Source of the DNA: an uncultured Reyranella sp.
Lineage (GTDB): Bacteria > Pseudomonadota > Alphaproteobacteria > Reyranellales > Reyranellaceae
Assembly: GCF_945957355.1 (NCBI RefSeq)
Contig: NZ_CAMFKM010000017.1
Coordinates: 1-64,000, forward strand
Length of the DNA stretch: 64,000 nt
Direction: 5' to 3'
Shown here: positions 33,304-42,189 of the stretch, one piece after another
Layout of the letters: each line of letters begins with the position of its first letter
Numbering within the stretch: position 1 is the first letter of the stretch
Notes under the pieces: generated by a model
The model's input: the letters and a program-made list of their open reading frames with translations, nothing else
What the model was told of the DNA's origin: nothing
Database searches by the model: none
Position numbers and translations under genes: made by a program

Positions 33304-34101
33304 TCAGGGGCGCAGGCTGGGCATCTCGGGCAGCGGCACGATGCGGATTCCAGCCGCCTCCAGCCCCTGGCGAACCGCCGTGGCCACCGTCACGGCCGTG
33401 GGGCCGTCGCCGTGCACGCAGATCGAATCGACCTGGCAGGGGATGCGCTTGCCCGAGGTCGAATAGATCGCCTGCTCGTCGACCATGCGCCGGACGTGCT
33501 CGACCGCCTTGGCCGGATCTTTGATCATCGAATTGGCTTCCTTGCGCGGCGTCAGCAGGCCGGCATCGGTGTAGGTCCGGTCGGCGAACACCTCCTCGGC
33601 GACCCTGAGCCCGTGCTTGCGGGCAGCCTTGCCCTGCTCGGTATTGGCCTGGGCGAGGAAAATCAGGTCGCGATCGACCGCCTTGGTGGCACGGGCGATC
33701 GCCTCGGACATTTCCGGGCTCTCGGCCGACATGTTCGCCATCATGCCGTGCGGCTTCATGTGGGTCACCTTCGCGCCATGGAGGGCCGCGATCGCCTGCA
33801 GCGCGCCGATCTGGTAGGCGATGTTGGCCTCCAGTTCCTTGATCGTGAGGTTGATGACGCGGCGGCCGAATCCCTGCAGGTCGGCGAAGCCCGGATGGGC
33901 GCCGATCGACACGCCGTTTTGCGTGCAGAGCTTCACGGTGTCCATCATCACCACGGGATCGCTGGCATGGAAGCCGCACGCGACGTTGGCCGACGCGACG
34001 ATCTTCAGGACCTCGGTGTCGTTGCCCATGACCCAGGGCCCAAAGCTCTCGCCGAGGTCCGAGTTGATGTTGACGTGCCCTGCATTGGTCGCGGCGGCCA
34101 T
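33304..34101 (-). CDS. pxpA: 5-oxoprolinase subunit A (LamB/YcsF family)
   Basis: 265 residues. Family markers: N-I-N-S-D-L-G-E-S-F-G near the N-terminus, V-A-C-G-F-H-A-S-D-P, G-A-H-P-G-F-A-D-L-Q-G-F-G-R-R, and H-M-K-P-H-G. With PxpB and PxpC it hydrolyses 5-oxoproline (pyroglutamate) to glutamate with ATP. ATG 34101 has GGGAG 6 bases upstream; an in-frame ATG 5 codons further out lacks one. It is divergent from pxpBC, only 38 bases apart. Confidence 0.95.
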   Translation of the reverse strand: MAAATNAGHVNINSDLGESFGPWVMGNDTEVLKIVASANVACGFHASDPVVMMDTVKLCTQNGVSIGAHPGFADLQGFGRRVINLTIKELEANIAYQIGALQAIAALHGAKVTHMKPHGMMANMSAESPEMSEAIARATKAVDRDLIFLAQANTEQGKAARKHGLRVAEEVFADRTYTDAGLLTPRKEANSMIKDPAKAVEHVRRMVDEQAIYSTSGKRIPCQVDSICVHGDGPTAVTVATAVRQGLEAAGIRIVPLPEMPSLRP

Positions 34102-34126
34102 GGGAGACTCCCTCAATCTGAAGCGC

Positions 34127-34133
34127 TATTCTA
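34127..34133. promoter_or_regulatory. Overlapping divergent -10 elements between pxpA and pxpB
   Basis: TATTCTA reads TATTCT on the + strand and TAGAAT on the - strand, each close to the TATAAT consensus. The + element would start transcription at or next to the pxpB GTG (34140), leaving it leaderless, in line with its lack of a ribosome binding site. The - element would give pxpA a leader of about 20 bases that contains its GGGAG. Good -35 elements are not evident on either side. Confidence 0.4.
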
Positions 34134-34139
34134 GCAGAT

Positions 34140-34877
34140 GTGAGCGTTCGATACCTATCCTGCGGCGACACCGCCTTCACCGTCGAGTTCGGCAACGAGA
34201 TTTCCCCCGGGATCAATGGCCGGGTCATGGCGCTCCACGCGGCGATCAACCTGGCCCGCGAGGCCGGGGAGATTTCCGGCGTGGTCGAGACCGTGCCCAC
34301 CATGCGGTCGCTGATGGTGACCTACGATCCGCTCGCGACCACGCGCGCCGATCTTCAGCCCAAGGTCGACGCGCTGAGGGCCCGCGGTCTGCCGGTGGAC
34401 GCCGTGAGCCGCCATGTCACCGTCCCGTGCTGCTACGACGATCCGGAGTTCGCGCCCGACCTGGCCGAAGTCGCCGAGCGTGCGAAGAAGACGCCGGAAC
34501 AGGTGATCGCGGCCCACCTCGCCTCGCCTTTCAAGGTCTACGTCCTGGGCTTCATGCCGGGCCTCGCCTACGTGGCGGGCCTCGATCCGTCGCTTTTCCT
34601 GCCCCGCCGCAGCCAGCCGCGCGTACGGGTACCACGCTCCTCCGTCGCCATCGCAATGGACATGACGACGATCTATCCGTTCGAAAGCCCGGGCGGCTGG
34701 CACCTGATCGGCCGCACGCCGCTCTGGATGTTCGACAAGCGCCGCGAGCAGCCGGTGTTCCTGTCGCCGGGCGATTCGCTCGCCTTCGAGCGCATCGACC
34801 GCAAGCGCTTCGACCGCATTGCTGGCGAGGTCGAGGCCGGCACGTTCGATTGGTCGAGTCTGGTGAAGAGCCAATGA
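34140..34877 (+). CDS. pxpB: 5-oxoprolinase subunit B (KipI family)
   Basis: 245 residues. The central block F-M-P-G-L-A-Y-V-A-G-L-D, then P-R-R-S-Q-P-R-V-R-V-P-R-S-S-V-A-I-A, and S-P-G-G-W-H-L-I-G-R-T-P-L is diagnostic for the KipI/allophanate-hydrolase-subunit-1 fold. Subunit of the PxpABC 5-oxoprolinase. The start is GTG 34140 without a ribosome binding site. Overlaps pxpC by 4 bases (ATGA). Confidence 0.95.
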   Translation: MSVRYLSCGDTAFTVEFGNEISPGINGRVMALHAAINLAREAGEISGVVETVPTMRSLMVTYDPLATTRADLQPKVDALRARGLPVDAVSRHVTVPCCYDDPEFAPDLAEVAERAKKTPEQVIAAHLASPFKVYVLGFMPGLAYVAGLDPSLFLPRRSQPRVRVPRSSVAIAMDMTTIYPFESPGGWHLIGRTPLWMFDKRREQPVFLSPGDSLAFERIDRKRFDRIAGEVEAGTFDWSSLVKSQ

Positions 34878-35920
34878 GCGCCGGATTGAAGGTCGTCCGC
34901 GCGGGCCTGTTCGACACGCTGCAGGATTTCGGCCGCACCGGCTTCATGGCGCTGGGCATGCCGACCGCCGGCGCGATGGACCGCGTCGGCCTCAGCCTCG
35001 CCAACGCGCTGGCGGGCAATCCGGCGAATACCGCCGGGCTCGAGATCGGCGTCATGGGCCCCGACCTGCTGGTCGAAGCCGACAGTGTGCGGGTCGCGGT
35101 GGTGGGGCCGCTCTCGCCCGCGCTGATCGAGGGACCGGACGCGGCGCCCAGGCCGCTCGACTCCGACCGCAGCCATCTCCTGAAGCGCGGGCAGATCCTG
35201 CGCGTCGGCATGATCGACGGATCGAGCACGGCCTATCTCGCCGTGGCCGGCGGCTTCGACCTGCCGGCCTTCATGGGCAGCCTTTCGACCTATTCGAGAG
35301 CCGGCATCGGCGGCTTCGACGGCCGAAAGCTCGCGGCCGGCGACCTGCTTCCGCTCGCGAAGTCGAGCGCACCGGCGGGCAACGAACGCCGGCTCGCTCA
35401 GCCTTTCGACTATGGCAGCGGGCCGCTGCGCGTGGTGTGGGGACCGCAGGACGATTATTTCAGCGACGAAGGTCGCCGCACCTTCATCGGGTCCGAGTAT
35501 CGCGTTTCCAAGGAAGCCGATCGCATGGGCATCCGCTTCGAGGGACCGACGATCGGCCACGCGAAAAGCGTCGACCAGGGCGGCGCCGACATCATCTCCG
35601 ACGGCATCGCGCCCGGCGCCATCCAGGTGCCCGGCGCCGGCCTGCCGATCGTACTGCTGGCCGACCGGCAGACGGTCGGCGGCTATCCGAAGATCGCCAC
35701 CGTCGCGTCGGTCGACCTGCCGCGCCTTGGACGTCTGCTGCCTGGCCAGACCGTGCGCTTCGCGGCCATCACCGTCGAGGAAGCCGAGGCCCTGCGGCGC
35801 GACCAGGAGGCGAGGCTGCAGCGCGCCATCGCCGGCTTCGTCGTGGCGCGGCCGCCGGGCGGTATCGATCTCGTGCGGCTCTACGAAGAGAACCTGATAG
35901 ACGGTATCGTCTACGAATAA
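34874..35920 (+). CDS. pxpC: 5-oxoprolinase subunit C (biotin-dependent carboxyltransferase-like)
   Basis: 348 residues. Typical of KipA/PxpC: T-L-Q-D-F-G-R-T-G-F at the N-terminus, M-D-R-V-G-L-S-L-A-N, A-Y-L-A-V-A-G-G-F-D, and near the end V-P-G-A-G-L-P-I-V-L-L-A-D-R-Q-T-V-G-G-Y. It forms the PxpBC complex that phosphorylates 5-oxoproline for ring opening. The carboxyltransferase gene follows after 21 bases, so the operon continues. Confidence 0.95.
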   Translation: MSAGLKVVRAGLFDTLQDFGRTGFMALGMPTAGAMDRVGLSLANALAGNPANTAGLEIGVMGPDLLVEADSVRVAVVGPLSPALIEGPDAAPRPLDSDRSHLLKRGQILRVGMIDGSSTAYLAVAGGFDLPAFMGSLSTYSRAGIGGFDGRKLAAGDLLPLAKSSAPAGNERRLAQPFDYGSGPLRVVWGPQDDYFSDEGRRTFIGSEYRVSKEADRMGIRFEGPTIGHAKSVDQGGADIISDGIAPGAIQVPGAGLPIVLLADRQTVGGYPKIATVASVDLPRLGRLLPGQTVRFAAITVEEAEALRRDQEARLQRAIAGFVVARPPGGIDLVRLYEENLIDGIVYE

Positions 35921-35941
35921 GAAACACGAGGAAGCGTCGAG

Positions 35942-37492
35942 ATGAGCTGGCAACCGGAAATGGACGAGCTGCGCCGCCGTCAGGAAATGACGAAGCGCAT
36001 GGGCGGCGCCGACAAGGTCAAGCGCCAGCACGATGGCGGCCGCCTCACGGTCCGCGAGCGCATCGACCGGTTGCTCGACGAGGGGTCCTTCCGCGAGATC
36101 GGCAGCGTCGCGGGCAAGGCGGAATATGACGGCCGAAACGACCTGGTCGATCTCACGCCGGCGAACGTCGTGATGGGCCGCGGCAAGATCGACGGACGGC
36201 ATGTCGCCGTCACCGGCGACGACTTCACGGTGCGCGGCGGCTCGGCTGACGCCACGATCAAGGAGAAGTCCAACTACGTCGAGCGCTACGCCAACCAGTA
36301 CCGCATTCCGGTCGTGCGTCTGATCGAGGGGTCGGGCGGCGGCGGATCCGTGAAGACGATCGAGACGACCGGCCGCGCCAACGTACCGGGAGTCGCCGGC
36401 TGGGAATGGACCGTGCGCAACATGGGCGCCGTGCCCACCGTGGGCCTCGGCCTCGGTTCCGTCGCGGGCCTCGGCGCCGCGCGGCTCGCGGCAACCCACT
36501 ATTCGGTGATGGTGAAGGAAGTCTCCGCGATGTTCGTCGCCGGCCCGCCGGTGGTGAATCGCCTCAGCCCCAAGCAGTACGACAAGCAGGAACTGGGCGG
36601 CTGGGAGATCCAGCTGCGGGCCGGCGCGATCGACGAAGCCGTCGACAGCGAGGACGAGGCCTTCGCCGCGGCACGGCGCTTCCTCTCCTACCTGCCCTCC
36701 TCGGTGTACGAGGCGCCACCGCGCGGCCCCGTGACCGACGATCCGGCGCGGCGCGAGGAATCGCTTTTCAACGCCATCCCGCGCGAGACCCGCAAGGTGT
36801 ATCGCATCCGGCCGATCGTCGAGAAGGTGGTCGACCAGGGCAGCTTCTTCGAGATGGGACGGCTCTACGGCCGCTCGGTCGTGACGGGCTTCGCGCGCGT
36901 CGATGGCTGGCCGGTGGCGGTGATGGCCAGCGACCCGATGTTCTATGGCGGCGGCTGGACGTCCGATACCTGCCAGAAGGTGACGCGCTTCCTCGACCTG
37001 GCCGAAACCTTCCACCTGCCCGTCGTCTATTTCTGCGACTGTCCCGGCTTCCTGATCGGCCTCGAGGCCGAGAAGACCGGCGTCATCCGCCAGGGCGTGC
37101 GCGCCATGTCGTCGATGTTCCAGACCACCGTCCCATGGTGCACCTTCATCATCCGCAACGCCTTCGGCGTGGCGGGCGCTGCGCACCAGAACGGCTCGCG
37201 GATGAACTGGCGCTACGCCTGGCCGTCGGGCCGCTGGGGCTCTCTGCCGCTGGAGGGCGGCATCGAGGCCGCCTATCGCGCCGACATCGAGGAGGCCGCC
37301 GATCCCAAGGCCAAGATGGCGGAGATCGAGGACCGGCTGAACAAGCTGCGGTCGCCGTTCCGCAGCGCCGAGAGCTTCTGGATCGAGGAGATCATCGATC
37401 CGCGCGATACGCGCAGGATCCTCTGCGAGTTCGTCGACCTCGCCGCACCGGTACGCGGCAGCGGTCCCGCCAGCATGTGGATGCGGCCCTAG
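35942..37492 (+). CDS. Acyl-CoA carboxylase carboxyltransferase (beta) subunit
   Basis: 516 residues, full length for PccB/MccB-type subunits. It has the N-terminal half (G-R-L-T-V-R-E-R-I-D-R-L-L-D, then D-D-F-T-V-R-G-G-S) with an oxyanion-hole glycine run (G-S-G-G-G-G-S-V) and the C-terminal half (D-C-P-G-F-L-I-G, then A-F-G-V-A-G-A-A-H). It moves CO2 from carboxybiotin to an acyl-CoA. The biotin carboxylase/carrier alpha subunit it needs is not in the window. Position behind pxpBC is unexpected, since 5-oxoprolinase uses no biotin. Its stop shares CTAG with the convergent gene. Confidence 0.88.
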   Translation: MSWQPEMDELRRRQEMTKRMGGADKVKRQHDGGRLTVRERIDRLLDEGSFREIGSVAGKAEYDGRNDLVDLTPANVVMGRGKIDGRHVAVTGDDFTVRGGSADATIKEKSNYVERYANQYRIPVVRLIEGSGGGGSVKTIETTGRANVPGVAGWEWTVRNMGAVPTVGLGLGSVAGLGAARLAATHYSVMVKEVSAMFVAGPPVVNRLSPKQYDKQELGGWEIQLRAGAIDEAVDSEDEAFAAARRFLSYLPSSVYEAPPRGPVTDDPARREESLFNAIPRETRKVYRIRPIVEKVVDQGSFFEMGRLYGRSVVTGFARVDGWPVAVMASDPMFYGGGWTSDTCQKVTRFLDLAETFHLPVVYFCDCPGFLIGLEAEKTGVIRQGVRAMSSMFQTTVPWCTFIIRNAFGVAGAAHQNGSRMNWRYAWPSGRWGSLPLEGGIEAAYRADIEEAADPKAKMAEIEDRLNKLRSPFRSAESFWIEEIIDPRDTRRILCEFVDLAAPVRGSGPASMWMRP

Positions 37493-38835
37493 CCGCGCCA
37501 GCCGTAGCCCTTGAGCTTCGGGAGCATGCCGCAGGCGGGCTCGAAGGGTGGGTTGCTGAGATAGTCCTGATGGGAAACGATGTAGGACTTTCCGGGCGCG
37601 CGGCTGACCACGGCGCTCAGCGCTGGATACGACCAGTCCTGGAAGAACAGCTTGGTCGGCCAGTCGTGCAATGGCAGCGTCTCGGCCCTCACCACGCCGG
37701 TGCGCTGGTCCACGACGAGGCGCAACTGTTCGATGTGGCCGTTCCACAACCGGGTCAATGCGATGTCGGGAATCGCTCCCGCCACGGCGAGCGCCCCGAA
37801 CAGCAGCACCATGCGGCGGGCTACCTCGGGCTGCCGCACGACGGCAAGGATCGCCGGCGGATTGCGATACGCCACCTGGAGCCACATGCCGACCAGAAGG
37901 GCCGCCAGAAGTATGCCGGCCGCCTGGCGCGCGACATAATGAGAGGGTGGGTAGAGTATCGACGGCGCATGCACGATCCGCCACCACGGCGACAGGGCAA
38001 GCAGCACCGCGATGACCCCCATCACCACGATCGGTCCCCGTCCCTGCAGCCAGGCCGGCCGGCGCACGCCGGCCACAAGACAGATCAGGAAGCCCGCAAG
38101 CGGGATGGCGAACTGCATGTTCCGCCAGAAATCGACACTGGTGGAGCGCACTTTCATGAAGTGCGGATGGTCCCAGTAGTCGACGATCGTCACGGCCGAA
38201 ACGACCGCCGCGCCGAGGAAGGCAAGCGCCGCCAGGCAGCACAGAAGCGTCGTGACGGAGTCGCGACCACCGCGCCGGACCGACCAGAGAATCACCGCCG
38301 CCAGCAGCGGTCCGAGATAGATGGTGGCCTCGTAGGAGCGCAGGCAGAGCAGACCGAAGGCCAGCAGGAGCGCGGCGTCCCGGCGGCCCGAACCGTCGGT
38401 CGTGAGCGCCACCGCCATGGCGGCCGTGATGCAGGCGAAGGCCACATTGTACTCGCCGACGATGAAGAACGAGGTCGGCAGGTAAACCGCTGCGACGATC
38501 GCCAGCACCACCGCCAGCAGCACGGGATCGCGGCTCACACGGACGAGGGCGAAATGATAGAAGGCGGTCGGCAGCGCGAACAAGGCCGCCGAATAGACCA
38601 TGGCCAGTATCCTCGTGTTGCGGACACCCGCCTCGGCCAGCAGCAGCACCGGCGCCTGTGTCAGCCAATCGACGTGGGCGCGGGCGGCATAGAAATCGTG
38701 GAAATGCCCGTGGTCGAGCAGGTTCACCAGGAACGACGCGCCATCCCAGAACAGGCCACGGCAGGTCAACGTGTTGTGCAAGGCGAGCGCCCAGAGGAGC
38801 ACCGCGACACTCCGGGCGACGGCGACCGGCGACAT
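37489..38835 (-). CDS. Polytopic membrane protein, paralogue of its neighbour
   Basis: 448 residues with about ten membrane helices and a soluble C-terminal tail of ~80 residues. It shares a series of blocks with the gene at 38847-40196: C-R-G-L-F-x-D-G, then A-L-F-A-L-P-T-A-x-Y-H, then T-S-F-F-I-V-G-E-Y-N, then Y-E-x-x-I-Y-L-G-P-L-L-A. The early acidic loop followed by many helices recalls GT-C glycosyltransferases, but I see no firm family signature. I chose ATG 38835, which avoids a 61-base overlap with the upstream gene; TTG 38907 is the other option. Confidence 0.7.
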   Translation of the reverse strand: MSPVAVARSVAVLLWALALHNTLTCRGLFWDGASFLVNLLDHGHFHDFYAARAHVDWLTQAPVLLLAEAGVRNTRILAMVYSAALFALPTAFYHFALVRVSRDPVLLAVVLAIVAAVYLPTSFFIVGEYNVAFACITAAMAVALTTDGSGRRDAALLLAFGLLCLRSYEATIYLGPLLAAVILWSVRRGGRDSVTTLLCCLAALAFLGAAVVSAVTIVDYWDHPHFMKVRSTSVDFWRNMQFAIPLAGFLICLVAGVRRPAWLQGRGPIVVMGVIAVLLALSPWWRIVHAPSILYPPSHYVARQAAGILLAALLVGMWLQVAYRNPPAILAVVRQPEVARRMVLLFGALAVAGAIPDIALTRLWNGHIEQLRLVVDQRTGVVRAETLPLHDWPTKLFFQDWSYPALSAVVSRAPGKSYIVSHQDYLSNPPFEPACGMLPKLKGYGWRG

Positions 38836-38846
38836 CGTGGGCACGA

Positions 38847-40196
38847 TCAGTCGCGCCACATGTAGTGCCCCAGCGGATAGGGTTCGGCCGGCGGGAACGG
38901 TTGCCAATTATTGAAATCGCGCGGCGGCGCGATGATGCCGTCGCCCGGCTTGGCGCGCAAAGCCAGGCTCTGGCTGGGAAGGATCCACGACTCGACCAGC
39001 GTCTCGAGGGGACGCCGGGAAAGGGGCGTGGATTCGAAGGCGATCACGCCGGTGTTGCTGCGCACGATCGTGCGTACCGTATCGAGATAGCGGCACCATT
39101 CGAGCGTGAGATAGATGTTGGACGGCAATACCGCGAGCACGATCAGGCAGGCGAAGGCGAGCATCCGGCTCGATATCTCGGTTCGCCGCAAGGCGACGAA
39201 CGAGGCGACCCGGGCGCCGATCGGCGACGTATAGAGCCACATCAGAATGACGATGGTGGCGATGACGAGCCCGGCCAGGCTGCGGGCCGTGTATTGCGAC
39301 TTGGCGTGCGGCCGCACCAGCGAGTCGGTCAGCACCAGCAACGGAGACAGTGCAAGCAGGATCAGGAAGATGCCGGCCAGGATGTACGGCTTGCGCCCGG
39401 CGAGGTCCCGCGGACGCAAGAGCGCCCAGCCGGAGATCACCAGTGCCGCGCCCATCGCCAGGTCGAACTGGACGTTCTGCCAGGCGTCCAGCACCGTCGC
39501 CGCAGTCCGGCTGAGATGGTCCTCCGAAAAAGGGTGGATCACGGAGTCCGCCGCCACCCACATGCCGCCCAGGAACGGCAGGATGGCGGCCAGGTAAAGA
39601 AAGGTGGCGACAACGGGTCGCGGCCGGTTCCGGTAGACCGTCCAGGCGATCATCACGGCCAGCAGCGGTCCCAGATAGATCATCACCTCGTAGGTCCGGA
39701 CGGCCAGCAGCCCGACAGCAACCAGAAAGGCACCGTCGGCCACGTTCAGTTCCTTCGCCGTCACCAGCCGTACCGCCACCACGATGCCGATGGCATAGGC
39801 GGTGTTGTATTCCCCGACGATGAAGAAGGACGTCGTCATGAAGACGACGCCGATCGCCGCGAGGACCGCGGCCAGCAGGACGGGATCGTCCTTCACTCGC
39901 ATCAGGGCGAGATGATAGAGCGCGGTCGGAAGGGCGAAGAGGCCCAGCGACAAGAGCTGGGCCAGCAAATGGAGGTCGGTGACACCGAGGAACACGGCCG
40001 TGAGGATCGGCGCCTGACCGAGGACCATCGCGTAGAGGCGAGGGTCGTAGAAGTCGAAGAAGAACTCGCGCCGGGCCACCTGCACGAGGAATGCAGATCC
40101 GTCGACGAACAGCCCCCGGCACTCCCAGCTGTACCAGAGCGCCAGAATCCAGAGCAGGCCGACGGTGGCCCTGTATGCGACTGCAGTTGTTGGCAT
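38847..40196 (-). CDS. Polytopic membrane protein, paralogue of its neighbour
   Basis: 449 residues, about ten membrane helices and a soluble C-terminal tail. Shared blocks with the downstream gene include E-C-R-G-L-F-V-D-G, L-F-A-L-P-T-A-L-Y-H-L-A-L-M-R-V and T-S-F-F-I-V-G-E-Y-N, so the pair arose by tandem duplication and has diverged considerably. Function unknown; a lipid-linked sugar or surface-polymer role is a guess from the topology. ATG 40196 has GGGGAA directly ahead. It is divergent from the methyltransferase gene. Confidence 0.7.
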   Translation of the reverse strand: MPTTAVAYRATVGLLWILALWYSWECRGLFVDGSAFLVQVARREFFFDFYDPRLYAMVLGQAPILTAVFLGVTDLHLLAQLLSLGLFALPTALYHLALMRVKDDPVLLAAVLAAIGVVFMTTSFFIVGEYNTAYAIGIVVAVRLVTAKELNVADGAFLVAVGLLAVRTYEVMIYLGPLLAVMIAWTVYRNRPRPVVATFLYLAAILPFLGGMWVAADSVIHPFSEDHLSRTAATVLDAWQNVQFDLAMGAALVISGWALLRPRDLAGRKPYILAGIFLILLALSPLLVLTDSLVRPHAKSQYTARSLAGLVIATIVILMWLYTSPIGARVASFVALRRTEISSRMLAFACLIVLAVLPSNIYLTLEWCRYLDTVRTIVRSNTGVIAFESTPLSRRPLETLVESWILPSQSLALRAKPGDGIIAPPRDFNNWQPFPPAEPYPLGHYMWRD

Positions 40197-40301
40197 TTCC
40201 CCGCGAGCGGGCCTACAGGAGCCGTGCCGGGGGTGCAAGCCTTCACGGCTTGCAGCGTCGAAGGGGCGCTGTTAGCAAGGCGCGGCAAACAAGGATGGCG
40301 G

Positions 40302-41111
40302 ATGCTCAGTTGGGAGAAAATCGACGCGATTCCGGGCTGGTTCATGTTCCAGTCCTATTGCGTCTGGCGTGCCCTGCTCGATCAGCAGGCCGGTGCTTCC
40401 GGCGATCTGTTCGAAATCGGCGTGTGGCGGGGACGGTCGGCGTCGGTCCTGGCGTCCTACCGGAAGGGTAACGAGAAGCTCTATCTCTGCGATCTCAGGC
40501 TGGATGAAGCCGCCGTCAACCGGTCGATCGAGTCGGTTGGCGCCAAGCCCACGAACATCGTGCCGCTGTCGGGCCCGTCGGCCGACCTGCCTTCCAAGCT
40601 CGACCTGCAGGCGATGCACCAGTCGGTGCGCTGGTTCCACATCGACGGCGAGCATACCGGCACGGCGGTCTATCGCGAGCTCGAGTTCGCGAACCGGATC
40701 GTCAACACCGAGGGCATCGTCGTGATCGACGATTTCTTCTCGCCGCGCTACCCGGCCAATACGACCGAGGTCATCCGCTATCTCGAGAAGAACCCGTTCC
40801 ACTTCCGCCTTCTCGCCGTCGGCTTCAACAAGGGCTATCTCTGCCGCCCCGAGAGCCTGCCGCGCTACATGGATTTCATGGCCTCGGGCATGTCGCGCGC
40901 GCTTCAGGGTTACGGCGCCAAGACGACGATCTTCAAGACGACCGGTCCATGGGATACCGATGCGGTCGGCATCACCGACTTCGTCGAGGATGCCGGGCCC
41001 ATCGCGGGCCCCGACAACGAACCGCAACGCTGGCACATGATGCGGACGCGCCATGTCTGGGGGCCGATGCGGCACCTCCAGAATGGCTGGCGGATGCTGC
41101 GCGGCGGCTAG
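40302..41111 (+). CDS. Class I SAM-dependent methyltransferase (Methyltransf_24 type)
   Basis: 269 residues. The SAM-binding motif I is D-L-F-E-I-G-V-W-R-G-R-S-A (about residue 30), and an acidic D-G-E-H-T follows the fourth strand (W-F-H-I-D-G-E-H). V-V-I-D-D-F-F-S-P-R-Y-P fits the same family, which includes cephalosporin hydroxylase-like and sugar O-methyltransferases. The substrate is unknown; nearby membrane proteins make a cell-surface sugar plausible. ATG 40302 was chosen at the first homologous residue. It shares the CTAG stop with denD. Confidence 0.75.
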   Translation: MLSWEKIDAIPGWFMFQSYCVWRALLDQQAGASGDLFEIGVWRGRSASVLASYRKGNEKLYLCDLRLDEAAVNRSIESVGAKPTNIVPLSGPSADLPSKLDLQAMHQSVRWFHIDGEHTGTAVYRELEFANRIVNTEGIVVIDDFFSPRYPANTTEVIRYLEKNPFHFRLLAVGFNKGYLCRPESLPRYMDFMASGMSRALQGYGAKTTIFKTTGPWDTDAVGITDFVEDAGPIAGPDNEPQRWHMMRTRHVWGPMRHLQNGWRMLRGG

Positions 41112-42112
41112 GCCGCGGGTCTCGCGATCTTCATCTGCTCGTCGATATCGTCGGCGATGAAGTTCCGCACCACCTCGTCGAGATCCTTGTCGGTCTCGAA
41201 GCCGAGGCGTCGCGCCCGGGCCGAGTCGATGCCCTGGGGCCAGCCGTCGCAGATCTTCTGGATCGCCGGATCATGCTGCCAGACGACCTTGCCCACCTTG
41301 CGGTTGCCGGCATGCCGGCCGACCGCCTGCTCCAGTTCCTTGGCCGTCACGTTGATGCCGTTCAGCAGCAGTGTCCGTCCGGGGCCGAAGGCGTCCACGG
41401 GCAGATCGTGCAGGCGCATGAACGCATCGACCGTCTTGCGCGGGCTCAGCACCACCATGATCGTCTCGGGCGTGACCGGGCAGACGACGTCGATACCGGT
41501 CAGCGGTTCGCGCAGCACCGAGCTGGCCCAGGTCGAGGCAGCCTTGTTGGGCAGGCCGGTGCGCACGCAGATCGTCGGCAATCTCACCGAAGTGCCGCGC
41601 AGAAAACCCTTGCGCGTGTAGTCGCGCACCAGGAACTCCCCGATCGATTTCTGGGCACCGTAGGAAGTCTGGGGCGTGAGCGGCGTGTCGTCGGTAACCG
41701 CCGGCGGGAGGTCGCCGCCGAAGGCGGCCAGCGAGCTGGTGAACACGACGCGCGGATTGGTACCGAGTGCCCGGCAAGCCTCGAGGACGTTGCGCGTGCC
41801 TTCGAGATTGACCCGATAGCCCAGATCGAAATCGGCTTCGGCGCCTGCGCTGACCACGGCAGCGAAATGGAACACGGTCGACGCGCCCTGCACGATCGAT
41901 TGCACGGTCGCAAAATTGGAGATGTCGCCGGCCAGTGTCCTGACCCTGGGATCGTCGAGCCCCGGCCCCTCCGCTTTCGCGACATCGAACAGCAGCAGCT
42001 CGCTCACCTTCTGGGGCTGGCCCGAGGCGCCCGAGATCTCGCCCTGCTGCAGGATGCGCCGGGCGAGTTTCTTGCCGAGGAAACCTGCGCCGCCGGTGAT
42101 CACCACCTTCAT
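41108..42112 (-). CDS. denD: NAD-dependent D-erythronate dehydrogenase-like SDR (DenD family)
   Basis: 334 residues, extended SDR. The NAD motif is I-T-G-G-A-G-F-L-G at the N-terminus; the catalytic set is S (T-S-S-L-A), Y-x-x-x-K (S-Y-G-A-Q-K). The architecture matches DenD-type enzymes, which oxidise D-erythronate to 2-dehydroerythronate for four-carbon sugar-acid use. No otn/den partner genes are nearby, so the assignment of substrate is moderate. ATG 42112 starts directly at the Rossmann strand. Confidence 0.75.
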   Translation of the reverse strand: MKVVITGGAGFLGKKLARRILQQGEISGASGQPQKVSELLLFDVAKAEGPGLDDPRVRTLAGDISNFATVQSIVQGASTVFHFAAVVSAGAEADFDLGYRVNLEGTRNVLEACRALGTNPRVVFTSSLAAFGGDLPPAVTDDTPLTPQTSYGAQKSIGEFLVRDYTRKGFLRGTSVRLPTICVRTGLPNKAASTWASSVLREPLTGIDVVCPVTPETIMVVLSPRKTVDAFMRLHDLPVDAFGPGRTLLLNGINVTAKELEQAVGRHAGNRKVGKVVWQHDPAIQKICDGWPQGIDSARARRLGFETDKDLDEVVRNFIADDIDEQMKIARPAA

Positions 42113-42189
42113 GTTGTTTCCGTCCCGAATTCGTTGTGTGACGACGAAAGTGTGCACAGATCGCCGCTCGCAGTCTATGTTTGCCGGAG

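Noticed and set aside
34673..38668. Antisense open frame of 1331 codons
   Set aside because: It lies opposite pxpC, the carboxyltransferase and, in another frame, a membrane protein, and its Arg/Ala/Gly-rich composition is that of a GC-rich shadow.
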